A stretch of 64,000 nucleotides of DNA from Pseudoflavonifractor sp. An44 (GCF_002161675.1 NZ_NFIH01000009.1:1-64000); one strand, 5' to 3'; positions 8,739 through 16,746 are shown, counted from the stretch's first letter. Notes: generated by a model not told the origin, from the sequence alone. Program-made: numbers and translations.

Positions 8739-10508
8739 ATGGCAATCATGATTCCTGGAATGGAAACAAAAGAGGACTTCAATTTCAGTGGAGGAGAACT
8801 TCTCCTCTATGAACTTTTGCAGCAACTTCCCGATGATTACTATGTTTTTCATTCAACACACTGGAATGAACAACGCCGAAGGAACGAATACTCCGCAAGA
8901 AAGTATGTTCAGTGGGGGGAGGCGGATTTTACCATATTTCATCCGTCCTATGGCTTTATTGTTTTTGAGGTGAAAGACGGTTTGATTTCCTTTAGCCGAG
9001 AAAGGGGGTGGATTCAGACTAACCGCAGTAATGGGACGGACAAAACAATAGACCCGATGGATCAGGCTGAACGCAGCAAATATTATTTTTTGGATCGGAT
9101 TAAAGCCCGGTTTGGTGGCCAGTCTCCGTATACATTCTGTTCTGCCGTGTGGTTTACTGCCGGTGATCGTGCAAATATTGAAGGCAACTTGCCTTTGAAT
9201 TATAAAGAGGAGATTGTCCTTTGGAGTAACGACTTGCAGTCAGTAGCAGCTGCAGAAATGGCAATCCGACGAATATATCGTTTCTATGATGTGCGAAAAG
9301 TTGAGCCGTCTGAAGAAATGACTTCTAAAGTGCTTGATACATTGACTCCGGAATTTGGGGTAGTTCAAACAATGCGTAGCAGGACTCTGGCTGTAAAAGC
9401 ATTGTTCCGAAGAATGACTACAGAGCAAATGTACTTGCTGGATTATCTTGAGGAGCAAGAAGAGGCGGCAATTCATGGTGTCGCTGGAACGGGAAAAACA
9501 GTTTTGGCGGTACAAAAAGCTAAGAGTTTGGCCCAAACGGATCGTGTCCTATTCCTATGTTTTAATCGTTTTTTGAAGACTCATCTCGAAGAAACTTGTC
9601 CCGATTCGACCAGTATTTCGTTCTTTACTCTGGATGGCCTTGTCGGTGCCTTTACAGGCGCATTTAGCCAATCTCCTGATGAACGTACGGATGCAATTTC
9701 GGAGTTTCTGATGGATTGGGATGAATATGAGTTGCCATTCAAACATATTGTTGTCGATGAAGGACAGGATTTTGCGGATATACACCTGCAATTGCTGCAT
9801 GATATTGCGCAGGCACATCATGGTAACTTCTATGTTTTTTATGATAGAAACCAGTTTGTACAAGGATTACGATACCCAGAGTGGCTTGATAAGATGGACT
9901 GCAGACTGGTTTTATCAAGAAATTGTCGTAATACAAAAGAAATTGCTATTACATCCACAAGGCCCATTGGAATTGATGAAAATCGAATTAGAATGAGGCG
10001 TGAAAGCACAGTTGATGGTGTGATAAAACCAAATTTGTTCTTTGTCGAAGACAAGTCGACTCTCAAAGAATATCTTGGCAGACTTATCCGCAAGTATATT
10101 GCGGCTGGATTAGCTGGGACAGATATTGTTGTTTTGTCCATGAAGCCCGAGGGAAAATCCATACTCACAGAAGGGGATTTTCAATTACCTGGGAACTGCA
10201 TACTGACAAAGAGTCAGAATAACAACGGTATATTGTTCACGACAGTTCGCAAATTCAAAGGTCTTGAAGCAATGGCAGTCATATGTATTGATATTGATAG
10301 CGAAACTTTTGAAAATGATAGAAACCGCAATGTTTTTTATGTAGGGACCTCTCGGGCTATGTCGTATCTCGACTTGATTACGACTACCTCGCCAGAAGAA
10401 CTTGCTGCAACTATTACCGGTAACGACAGCTATCATAAGCGCCCGCAAGCAATTAAGGCTATACGAGATTCTTTAAGAGTAAAAATGGCCTCCGAAAATG
10501 ACCTTTAA
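8739..10508 (+). CDS. NERD nuclease domain fused to UvrD-type superfamily 1 helicase
   Basis: A 589-residue protein starting 5 nt after the preceding stop, so it belongs to the same operon. The N-terminus has a NERD-type PD-(D/E)xK nuclease signature: GEAD with Asp66, then FEVK giving Glu77 and Lys79. The helicase part follows: Walker A GVAGTGKT at 247-254, motif II DEGQD at 340-344, a motif V-like FKGLE, and GTSRA near residue 535 as motif VI. Family knowledge: NERD-helicases recur in defence islands, and superfamily 1 helicases partner nucleases in Gabija. Inference: it degrades or unwinds nucleic acid recognised by the large DEAH helicase. I know of no standard Druantia type with this gene, so it is an unusual partner or a separate module. 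Confidence 0.85.
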   Translation: MAIMIPGMETKEDFNFSGGELLLYELLQQLPDDYYVFHSTHWNEQRRRNEYSARKYVQWGEADFTIFHPSYGFIVFEVKDGLISFSRERGWIQTNRSNGTDKTIDPMDQAERSKYYFLDRIKARFGGQSPYTFCSAVWFTAGDRANIEGNLPLNYKEEIVLWSNDLQSVAAAEMAIRRIYRFYDVRKVEPSEEMTSKVLDTLTPEFGVVQTMRSRTLAVKALFRRMTTEQMYLLDYLEEQEEAAIHGVAGTGKTVLAVQKAKSLAQTDRVLFLCFNRFLKTHLEETCPDSTSISFFTLDGLVGAFTGAFSQSPDERTDAISEFLMDWDEYELPFKHIVVDEGQDFADIHLQLLHDIAQAHHGNFYVFYDRNQFVQGLRYPEWLDKMDCRLVLSRNCRNTKEIAITSTRPIGIDENRIRMRRESTVDGVIKPNLFFVEDKSTLKEYLGRLIRKYIAAGLAGTDIVVLSMKPEGKSILTEGDFQLPGNCILTKSQNNNGILFTTVRKFKGLEAMAVICIDIDSETFENDRNRNVFYVGTSRAMSYLDLITTTSPEELAATITGNDSYHKRPQAIKAIRDSLRVKMASENDL

Positions 10509-10522
10509 GCATTAATATATGC

Positions 10523-10559
10523 ATTATTATGGTTTTCTTGTGTGAAACCGGATAATAAT
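10523..10559 (+). terminator. Probable terminator of the defence-like operon
   Basis: ATTATTAT (523-530) plus GGTTT (531-535) pairs with AAACC (545-549) plus ATAATAAT (552-559), with a 2-nt bulge. It begins 15 nt after the stop of the NERD-helicase gene. The U-tract is weak. Confidence 0.5.
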
Positions 10560-10600
10560 CTGAAAAGTTTTGGGTGTTGGGTACCAGTGAATAGATGCAG

Positions 10601-10684
10601 CGGAATGTTTCTCTATGCTATGACAAACAGATGCCCGGCTGTGCTCGCTGTCTGCGGGGCGTCATTGTACACTGGATGAAGTAA
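10601..10684 (+). pseudogene. C-terminal remnant of a second MerR/TipAS regulator
   Basis: Translation in this frame gives YDKQMPGCARCLRGVIVHWMK then stop at 682-684. The intact regulator ending at 11902 finishes YYDKQVPGCARFLRNAVVHWVK. The two tails align without gaps but have diverged at the DNA level, so this is an old paralogue fragment or remnant rather than a fresh duplication. An in-frame stop lies a few codons upstream, and the rest of the gene is missing. Confidence 0.7.
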
Positions 10685-10732
10685 ATGCAGGCTGCTCTCA
10701 CCCACGGTGACCGGTCCATTAAAGCAGATTTC

Positions 10733-10771
10733 TCCCATACTGTGTTCTGTTCCAAGGAGCACAGTGTGGGA
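10733..10771. repeat. Imperfect inverted repeat downstream of the MerR remnant
   Basis: TCCCATACTGTG pairs with CACAGTGTGGGA around a 15-nt loop, with 11 of 12 pairs. It lies between two gene fragments and may be a leftover terminator. No further function is visible. Confidence 0.4.
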
Positions 10772-10785
10772 GTATCTATGATGCA

Positions 10786-10983
10786 GTGCAGACATCGGGC
10801 CATCTTGGTATTACCCCCGACCGGGCGGTGAACTACCACTGCGACAGTGAGGGGACCCGCCTCAACTACGAGGTGGTGGGCCAGGCTGTGGCCGCTGTCC
10901 GGTGCAGTGCGCCCCTGGATGCGCATTGGAAGGACGCCATCGAGGAGGACTTCCGCAAGCGGCAGAAGAAGGGACGGCGGTAA
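10786..10983 (+). pseudogene. Short gene tail of unknown family
   Basis: The GTG-initiated frame encodes 65 residues rich in charged amino acids and ending in a basic tail (KRQKKGRR). The frame stays open further upstream to about 10723, but no ribosome-binding site precedes a start. It has the composition of the GC-rich host rather than of the AT-richer island to its left. It is probably the 3' end of a gene disrupted when the region was rearranged. The family is not recognised. Confidence 0.3.
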
Positions 10984-11092
10984 TCTGCCGTCAAAACAGA
11001 TGAGGGGCGGAGGCCACACCTCCGTCCTTCATCGATGCTTGGAATATGGGGAGCGGTTGCTACGAGAAATTAAAAAACTTTAGAATTTCCTC

Positions 11093-11123
11093 TTGACTCT
11101 GACGCTCCGTCAACTGGTACTAT
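11093..11123 (+). promoter_or_regulatory. MerR-type promoter with 19-nt spacer
   Basis: TTGACT (11093-11098) and TACTAT (11118-11123) are 19 nt apart. That over-long spacing is characteristic of promoters that MerR-family activators untwist. The spacer region carries an inverted pair TTGAC...GTCAA. It lies immediately upstream of a MerR-family gene, so autoregulation in response to a bound ligand is likely. Confidence 0.7.
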
Positions 11124-11143
11124 ATTTCCAAGGAGGGATATCT

Positions 11144-11902
11144 ATGGAGTATTCCATTCAGGAACTGTCGCGCCTGTCCGGGGTGACCACCCGCACCCTG
11201 CGCTGGTACGACCAGATTGGCCTGCTGAAGCCCAGCCGGGTAGCGGAGAGCGGCTACCGCTATTACGGTAGGGCAGAGGTAGACCGGCTGCAGGACATTC
11301 TCTATTACCGGGCCCTCGGGGTGGAGCTGGCCCGGATCAAGGAATGTCTGGACGATCCCTCCTTTGACCGTCTGGCTGTCCTGCGAAACCACCTGGCCGC
11401 TTTGGAGGCGGAGCGGGAGCGGCTGGAACAGCTCATCCGGTCGGTGAAAGACACCGTCGGAGCGGAAGAAAGGAACGAGATCATGAGCGACGAGCAGAAA
11501 TTTGAGGCGTTCAAGCAGCGCACGGTAGCCCATAACGAGGAAACTTACGGGGCGGAGATCCGCGCCAAGTATGGCGACCAAGAGGTGGATGAGGCCAACG
11601 CCACAGTGATGAACCTGACCCGGGAACAGTACCAGGAGTGGACGGACCTGGGCCGGGAGATTCAGGAGCGGCTGGAGGCCGCTGTTCAGGCCGGGGTGTC
11701 TCCGGAGAGCCAGGAGGGCAAGGAAATCTGTACTCTCCACCGCCGGTGGCTCACCACCACCGGAAACCGGTACGACCCGGTCAGACACCGGGGAATTGCG
11801 GAGCTCTATGTGATGGATGAGCGATTTACCGCCTACTATGACAAACAGGTACCCGGCTGCGCCCGCTTCCTGCGGAACGCCGTGGTCCACTGGGTAAAAT
11901 AA
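11144..11902 (+). CDS. MerR-family regulator with TipAS-like ligand-binding domain
   Basis: A 252-residue transcription factor. The start at ATG 11144 is set by AAGGAGGG at 11130-11137. Residues 1-70 are a MerR winged helix-turn-helix (YSIQELSRLSGVTTRTLRWYDQIGLLKP), followed by a coiled-coil dimerisation helix (about 75-110, LAALEAERERLEQL). Residues ~120-252 match the TipAS antibiotic-recognition fold, including the terminal region with AYYDKQVPGCARFL. TipAL/Mta-type proteins bind drugs and activate their own promoter. The 19-nt spacer promoter just upstream fits autoactivation. No transporter gene is adjacent, so the regulated target beyond itself is unknown. Confidence 0.88.
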   Translation: MEYSIQELSRLSGVTTRTLRWYDQIGLLKPSRVAESGYRYYGRAEVDRLQDILYYRALGVELARIKECLDDPSFDRLAVLRNHLAALEAERERLEQLIRSVKDTVGAEERNEIMSDEQKFEAFKQRTVAHNEETYGAEIRAKYGDQEVDEANATVMNLTREQYQEWTDLGREIQERLEAAVQAGVSPESQEGKEICTLHRRWLTTTGNRYDPVRHRGIAELYVMDERFTAYYDKQVPGCARFLRNAVVHWVK

Positions 11903-11909
11903 GAATGAA

Positions 11910-11942
11910 GCAGGCCCCGGCTTTTTTTCACCGGGGGCCTGC
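11910..11942. terminator. Bidirectional terminator between merR and the DUF3788 gene
   Basis: GCAGGCCCCGG (11910-11920) pairs with CCGGGGGCCTGC (11931-11942) across a T-rich loop. It separates two convergent genes. Confidence 0.7.
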
Positions 11943-11944
11943 TC

Positions 11945-12358
11945 CTATTTCCTGTTCGGTTTTCGTTTAATGGCCAGCAACCGAATGAAATCCTCAAACA
12001 ATGAAGTGTCCACTGGCTCAAACATCAGCCATTTTCCATCGTGGTAAGTTGGCGTTTCATCATAAGTGTTTTGAACTTCCGGAACGTAATGCTCTTTGTC
12101 GTTCTCGAATTTCAAGCGCTCATCCTTGCCCAAGATGACCATAAACCCGATGCAGTTTTCTCTGGCATAGAGTGCGCACAGGGTTTTGCCGCCCCGGCGG
12201 TATTTGTACTCATAGGTCCATGCCTTCCCACCGCTGCCCCACAGGCGCTCCATATCATATTTCTCGTCAATCAGGGCGCATAGTTGCGTCCAGATTTCAT
12301 ATAAGGGTTTCCCCACTAAAGTTGTCATCTGCTCCGTGCTTGGCGCGATCTCAGGCAT
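11945..12358 (-). CDS. DUF3788 family protein
   Basis: A 137-residue soluble protein matching the DUF3788 pattern: an N-terminal segment on assembly with a target (LYEIWTQLCALIDEKY), then WTYEYKYRRGGKTLCALY and the conserved middle IGFMVILGKDER, with a C-terminal WLMFEPVD segment. The molecular function of the family is not known. It starts 18 nt downstream of the AraC-GyrI gene on the same strand, so the two are probably cotranscribed. Such proteins often accompany GyrI-like and AraC-like stress regulators in Firmicutes. Confidence 0.8.
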   Translation of the reverse strand: MPEIAPSTEQMTTLVGKPLYEIWTQLCALIDEKYDMERLWGSGGKAWTYEYKYRRGGKTLCALYARENCIGFMVILGKDERLKFENDKEHYVPEVQNTYDETPTYHDGKWLMFEPVDTSLFEDFIRLLAIKRKPNRK

Positions 12359-12376
12359 GACAGCCGCCTCCTCGAT

Positions 12377-13234
12377 TTACTTCTTTTCCACCGGGATCCA
12401 GACCTCGCAGTAGTAGTCCCGATCCTGGGTTCCATCCTCAAACTTGCTGGTGTCGCTGTACAGCTCCACATTGATACCCGCAGCGATCTTGTAGTCAGGG
12501 TTCGTGGGCAGCCACTGGGAAAAGATCTTCTGGTTTAGTCCCTGAAGCGCCTGAGGCATCTGACCAGTGCAGGGGAATACCGCCCAAGTATGAGCCGGAA
12601 TGGTGCGGGTGGTGAAGCCGTCCGGGATCTCCTTGGCGGGATCGTAGTTGTCGGCGATGAGATATTCAAATTCATTTCCGCCCATACTCTCATCCAAGTT
12701 GATGCCGTACATGCCGCACACTGCCTTGCCGCCTCCTGTACCGAAGTGCTCCGCCCAGAACTGGGGAACCTGGACCACGGCATCCTCATACTTGAAGGTC
12801 TTTGCCCGGCAGAGCACCGTAAACGACTCTTTTTTCATAATCTTACAATCCATGTTTTGACCACCTTCCAATGTCACTTTGATCCGAAGCGGAGCAAAGG
12901 AACGGACCGCGCCTCCGCTTTTTCGCAGTGCGGCAGGTGTGAGGCCATGGAATCGGGTAAAGGCTTTGGTGAAGCTGTCCGGCGAGTCATAGCCGAACTC
13001 CAGCGCGATGTCGATGATTTTCTGGTCCGTCGTGAGGATCTCCAGCCCGGCGGCGGAGAGCCTGCGCTGTCGGATGTAGTCGCCCACCGTCATGCCGCAC
13101 AACATAGCAAATCCCTTCTGAAAGTAGAAGGGGGACAAGGCCGCCTGATGTGCGATCTCCCGGATGGTCAGATCCTCCCGGAGATGTTCCTCGATATACT
13201 GGATCGCCTGATGAATGCTTGTTACCCAATCCAT
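12377..13234 (-). CDS. AraC-family regulator with GyrI-like effector domain
   Basis: A 285-residue regulator. Residues ~5-105 are an AraC DNA-binding domain with two helix-turn-helix units (LTIREIAHQAALSPFYFQKGF and IIDIALEFGYDSPDSFTKAF). Residues ~125-285 form a GyrI-like/SbmC effector-binding domain (FTVLCRAKTFKYED, near-terminal YYCEVWIPVEKK). Proteins of this build (Rob-like, BltR-like) sense amphipathic ligands and control resistance or stress genes. It is followed by the DUF3788 gene. The target is not visible. Confidence 0.88.
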   Translation of the reverse strand: MDWVTSIHQAIQYIEEHLREDLTIREIAHQAALSPFYFQKGFAMLCGMTVGDYIRQRRLSAAGLEILTTDQKIIDIALEFGYDSPDSFTKAFTRFHGLTPAALRKSGGAVRSFAPLRIKVTLEGGQNMDCKIMKKESFTVLCRAKTFKYEDAVVQVPQFWAEHFGTGGGKAVCGMYGINLDESMGGNEFEYLIADNYDPAKEIPDGFTTRTIPAHTWAVFPCTGQMPQALQGLNQKIFSQWLPTNPDYKIAAGINVELYSDTSKFEDGTQDRDYYCEVWIPVEKK

Positions 13235-13361
13235 TGGTCACACCGTCCTTCTGGATTCAGCATATCGGAAAGGAACGGACTTTGCCCGATTTTCCGTGCT
13301 CATATTTGTCCGGCGGCGTTGTCACAGCACGGCTCTTGGGACCGATCTTCCGGGAAAAACC

Positions 13362-13871
13362 TTATGCTTTTTTCCTCGTCAAGAAAACGCCGACCAGTGC
13401 CACAATCAGGGCCAAGGGCGCCAGACGGACAAAGCCCCATTCAAAGACGTGGATGGCCACGCCCATGACGGCAGTTTCTGGGGCACTGTAATCCCAGCCC
13501 AGGTAAGGGCTGTTCACCACGGCCAGAACTGCGGCGACGGTCAGGATGCCCACGCACACCGCGATGAACAGCCAGTGGACGGCCGAGCGCCGCATGGCCT
13601 TTCTCCGGGCAAACTGCAAATTGATGATCTCCAGCTTTTCCGAGAGGGCTTTGACGGCATCTGCCTCCGACTCCACCACATTCCCTCCAAGCAGCGTGCT
13701 CACGGGTGTCTCCAGGGCCTCCGACAGGGCAATGAGCAGATCGGAGTCCGGGACGGACAGCCCCTGCTCCCATTTTGAGATGGTCTGCCGCACTACATTC
13801 ACCTTGACCGCCAGCTCCTGCTGGGAAAGACCCTTAGATTTCCGGATGGCTTTGATGTTTTCATTGAGCAT
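13362..13871 (-). CDS. XRE-family regulator with C-terminal membrane segments
   Basis: A 169-residue protein. Residues 1-60 are a Cro/C1-type helix-turn-helix (LSQQELAVKVNVVRQTISKWEQGLSVPDSD). A short helical linker follows, then two or three hydrophobic segments (AVHWLFIAVCVGILTVAAVL around 95-115 and LAPLALIVALVGVFL near the end) closed by RKKA. This arrangement is common in Firmicutes, where membrane tethering is thought to link envelope or ligand signals to transcription. It is read in the same direction as the SRPBCC group, which ends 73 nt upstream of its start, so partial readthrough is possible. Ligand and targets are unknown. Confidence 0.85.
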   Translation of the reverse strand: MLNENIKAIRKSKGLSQQELAVKVNVVRQTISKWEQGLSVPDSDLLIALSEALETPVSTLLGGNVVESEADAVKALSEKLEIINLQFARRKAMRRSAVHWLFIAVCVGILTVAAVLAVVNSPYLGWDYSAPETAVMGVAIHVFEWGFVRLAPLALIVALVGVFLTRKKA

Positions 13872-13944
13872 ATGGGCTCACTCCTTTCGCTCCCCATTGT
13901 AGGCAAAGCGGCCCGTTGCCGCAAGCAACGCAGAGTAACACGGC

Positions 13945-14340
13945 TTATTTTTGCAGTTCTCGCCGCAAATCGTCCAGATACAGCTTCTGCTGACGCTTTA
14001 GATAGCTGGGGACAAAGGGGCGCATCCACCAGTGCTTGGCGTTGACCGTCTCGGTGCAATGGAGCCGGGTGCCGCCCTCTGCCACCTCAAAGATCCCCTC
14101 CCAGGAGCCGGACATATTACCGTTTTCCATGGTGAAGGCCCATCGGCACAGGGGCTGGCAGGCCGTGACGGTAAAGTCTGTGGCGTAGCCGCTTTTGGTG
14201 TGCTCCACGAAATGGGTTTCGTCCAAGATTTCCACCTGGGCCAAGTCGCTGCGCCAGGCGGTATTTGTGAGGTCGGTTATCGTCTGCCACACCTGTTCCA
14301 CCGGGCAGAGAAAATACTCTGTTACCCTGGAAGTTGCCAT
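13945..14340 (-). CDS. SRPBCC (START-like) ligand-binding protein
   Basis: A 131-residue protein beginning at ATG 14340 (MATSRVTEYF). GAAAGGAG lies just upstream of this start, and the longer upstream frame has no such site. The pattern CPVEQVWQTITDLTNTAWRSDLAQVEIL, an alternating beta region (MENGNMSGSWEGIFEVAEGGTRLHCTE) and a long terminal helix is typical of polyketide cyclase/START-like SRPBCC proteins, which hold a hydrophobic ligand. It is the last gene of a run of small ligand-binding proteins starting with the WYL regulator. Confidence 0.8.
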   Translation of the reverse strand: MATSRVTEYFLCPVEQVWQTITDLTNTAWRSDLAQVEILDETHFVEHTKSGYATDFTVTACQPLCRWAFTMENGNMSGSWEGIFEVAEGGTRLHCTETVNAKHWWMRPFVPSYLKRQQKLYLDDLRRELQK

Positions 14341-14353
14341 ACCAATGCTCCTT

Positions 14354-14800
14354 TCAAAACCACAATGCCTGCTCTCTCCGGAACACCGGGGTATCCCCTT
14401 GGGCGTAGGGGTCGTAGCGGTTCTCGTTGCAGCCGAATTCCTGGAGAAAGCAGATCTGTCCCGCCTCGTTCCAGCGGATGAGGGAAAGGCCGTCAAAGCT
14501 CTGGATGGTGCCGTCCGTCATGGCGCAACGGAAAGCCCACTCCACCACGGTCTGGTCTCCCTTGTGGAAATACTCTCGGATATCCCAGTGTTCCACGGTG
14601 CCCCGGGTGTTCCACTCGTCAAACCATAGTTTAATTTTTCTGCTGCCGTGGTACTCCGGCCCCCAGCTCTCGATGTAGACGGCGTCGGGGGCAAAGAGTT
14701 CCTCAATCCCTGTGTCCTGCTTGTCCAGCCACATGGAAAACCAGCGGCGGACCTGTGCTTCCCTCTGTTCCTGCATATCCATAGCTGCCTCCAACTCCAT
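14354..14800 (-). CDS. NTF2-like / SnoaL-like protein
   Basis: A 148-residue protein of the NTF2-like fold: VRRWFSMWLDKQDTGIEELFAPDAVYIESWGPEYHGSRKIKLWFDEW, then an alternating beta sheet with VVEWAFRCAM and SFDGLSLIRWNEAGQICFLQEF. Such proteins bind or isomerise small hydrophobic molecules; here the substrate is unknown. Its ATG overlaps the TAA of the upstream gene (TAATG), indicating translational coupling to the GyrI-like gene. It lies 13 nt before the SRPBCC gene start. Confidence 0.82.
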   Translation of the reverse strand: MELEAAMDMQEQREAQVRRWFSMWLDKQDTGIEELFAPDAVYIESWGPEYHGSRKIKLWFDEWNTRGTVEHWDIREYFHKGDQTVVEWAFRCAMTDGTIQSFDGLSLIRWNEAGQICFLQEFGCNENRYDPYAQGDTPVFRREQALWF

Positions 14801-15432
14801 TACACGCATTTCACCGGCTGCCGGATGACGGTTTTCAGCTTTTTCGGCTTGCACCGCCGTACATCACTCAAATAGATCTCATGGTGGAACCGACCCTGAC
14901 TGAAATCCAACGTATAGCCCTGTTCCGTGGCGTACGCCTCCATGGCCGCCACAGTGGCGGGCTCGTCGTCATAGGGGCCGATGTGCATACACTGGACACA
15001 AAGCCCCTCCTCCCAGGAGAAGAATTCCACCTTGGAAAAATCCCGCTGCTTTTTCTCCGCGGCCTCCCGGACGGCCCAGTCAAAGGCCTCTTTTGTCACA
15101 AACTCCGGCAGGCGGATCAGGGAGATCCACCGGAAATCAGCCTTGCGGGAGTAGTCCACGCCCTGAGTATCCTCCTGCCACCAAAGGCCCTCCAGTGGCG
15201 GCACCACATAGTCGAAGTAACCCTCCAGCTGATGCTTGCCCATCTTGCTCATTTTGATGGTATAGGCCACGGCATAGAGCAACTCCAAAGCCTGCTTGTA
15301 AGCGCCGTTCTCCTCGTTGGGGTCGCCTTGCCCCCGCACGGCCAGAAAGTTCATGGCCGGTACCGTGACGATGCTCGGTGTCCTGGGGGGCAGATAAAAT
15401 TCCTTGTACTCTTTCTTGTAGTCAAAAGCCAC
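14800..15432 (-). CDS. GyrI-like small-molecule-binding domain protein
   Basis: A 210-residue stand-alone GyrI-like protein: IVTVPAMNFLAVRGQGDPNEENGAYKQA near the start, LEGLWW around residue 80, and HIGPYDDEPATVAAMEAYATEQGY around 150 as the conserved ligand-pocket region. Family members bind or hydrolyse cytotoxic small molecules and lack a DNA-binding domain. It starts 2 nt after the TfoX-like gene stops and overlaps the next gene, so it sits inside a compact operon headed by a WYL regulator. Confidence 0.87.
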   Translation of the reverse strand: MAFDYKKEYKEFYLPPRTPSIVTVPAMNFLAVRGQGDPNEENGAYKQALELLYAVAYTIKMSKMGKHQLEGYFDYVVPPLEGLWWQEDTQGVDYSRKADFRWISLIRLPEFVTKEAFDWAVREAAEKKQRDFSKVEFFSWEEGLCVQCMHIGPYDDEPATVAAMEAYATEQGYTLDFSQGRFHHEIYLSDVRRCKPKKLKTVIRQPVKCV

Positions 15433-15434
15433 GG

Positions 15435-15755
15435 TTACTTCCTCCTTTTCTTTGGCTGGGCCTGAAGGGCCAGACAGGTGAGGCGGGTAAGAGCGGTCAT
15501 GGTGTCCCGGTCGTCCACATCCTCCACCCAGATGTAGTCATTAGCCCCCTCATAGGGTGGAGCCTTGGGCAGATGGGGAAATGCCGCCTCCCCCGCCGGG
15601 GTGACCTTGACAAAAAGCTGGTCGTCACAGATGACGGCGAAGAACACCTCGTCGCAGTAGAGACCGTATTCCCCGAACATCTTCCGGCTGCGGATGGCTC
15701 CGGCTTCCCGTAGCTGCTCGGCCACATAGTCCACAAAATTCTTATGAGAGGCCAT
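15435..15755 (-). CDS. TfoX N-terminal domain protein
   Basis: A 106-residue protein that matches the TfoX/Sxy N-terminal domain alone: YVAEQLREAGAIRSRKMFGEYGLYCDEVFFAVICDDQLFVKV, then the YEGANDYIWVEDVDD end. Full-length TfoX regulates competence in gamma-proteobacteria, but short single-domain forms in Firmicutes have no established role. Its start overlaps the end of the WYL regulator gene by 14 nt. Confidence 0.87.
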   Translation of the reverse strand: MASHKNFVDYVAEQLREAGAIRSRKMFGEYGLYCDEVFFAVICDDQLFVKVTPAGEAAFPHLPKAPPYEGANDYIWVEDVDDRDTMTALTRLTCLALQAQPKKRRK

Positions 15756-16668
15756 GATGATCCCCCTTTCGGTAACGATGGACCAGTGTTTCGGTCAGTT
15801 CCCGTAGCTGCTCTCGTAATTCTGCCGGCTCCAGCAGCTCCGCCTTGTCTCCAAAGGTCAAAACCCAGCTGAGCACGCTGTTCCCATCGGGAAAGCCGCC
15901 GGTGAAGCGCAACTGTCCGTCCGGTTCCACGATGAAACAGTCCGCCCCGTATTCCTCCACCAGCCGCCAGCGGCAGGATGGCTCAAAGAGAACGGTGACC
16001 TGGTATTTTACCGGAAAGACCTGTTCCGGTTCCAGGTTGGGCAGGGGGGCGCAGCGAGGAGCAAAGGCTTCACCGCTGGTAAGCTCCGTCATACGGTTGA
16101 GCTTAAACAGGCGGAAATCCTCCCGCATTTGGCACCAGCCCCACACATACCAGGTGGACCAATGGAACACCAGATAATAGGGCTCCACGATGCGCACCGA
16201 TTCCTCTTTGGGAGAGAAGTAGGTGAAACGGATGGTGCGGTGCTGCTCCATGGCCCCTTGGATTCGCTCGATTTTGGGCGGCAGACTGGTCTTGTACCAG
16301 GAAGCCAGGTCAATGAGCATATGTGCTCCACCGGGAACCAGTCCACCTGTCCCGGCGGACAGCTTTTCCATCAGCTGGGCGTAACGCCGGGTGCCACTGA
16401 CGCTGTCCAAACTCCGCAGTCCCGCCAGAATGGCCTGCATTTCCGGGGCAGTGAGTACCGTGCGGTCCACCCGGTAGCCCTCCATGATGGAGATGCCGCC
16501 CCCAGAACCCTGAGTAGTAGCGATGGGGATGCCTGCCCGGCACAGGGACTCGATGTCACGCTGGATGGTCCGGCGGGACACCTCGAACTGCTCCGCCAGC
16601 TCCGGGGCGGTGACCTTCTCCCGCTGGAGCAAAATGGACAGGATGCCGATAAGCCGCTCCATTTTCAT
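15742..16668 (-). CDS. YafY-type HTH-WYL transcriptional regulator
   Basis: A 308-residue protein starting at ATG 16668 (MKMERLIGIL) behind AGGCGGTGG. Residues ~1-60 are an HTH_11 winged helix (TAPELAEQFEVSRRTIQRDIESLCRAGIPI). Residues ~135-225 are the WYL domain (IRFTYFSPKEESVRIVEPYYLVFHWSTWYVWGWC), followed by a WCX-like extension. WYL proteins sense nucleic-acid or small ligands and usually control their own operon, so it probably regulates the downstream TfoX, GyrI-like, NTF2-like and SRPBCC genes. Confidence 0.9.
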   Translation of the reverse strand: MKMERLIGILSILLQREKVTAPELAEQFEVSRRTIQRDIESLCRAGIPIATTQGSGGGISIMEGYRVDRTVLTAPEMQAILAGLRSLDSVSGTRRYAQLMEKLSAGTGGLVPGGAHMLIDLASWYKTSLPPKIERIQGAMEQHRTIRFTYFSPKEESVRIVEPYYLVFHWSTWYVWGWCQMREDFRLFKLNRMTELTSGEAFAPRCAPLPNLEPEQVFPVKYQVTVLFEPSCRWRLVEEYGADCFIVEPDGQLRFTGGFPDGNSVLSWVLTFGDKAELLEPAELREQLRELTETLVHRYRKGDHHGLS

Positions 16669-16746
16669 GGGATCCACCGCCTTTCCTGGTTCTGACTGCA
16701 TTATAGCACAAGAACACGACAACTGTGTGTCATGTTTCTCAAAGAA

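Noticed and set aside
590-10508. DISARM or Gabija assignment of the operon
   Set aside because: No methyltransferase or phospholipase D gene as in DISARM, and no OLD-family TOPRIM nuclease (GajA) as in Gabija.
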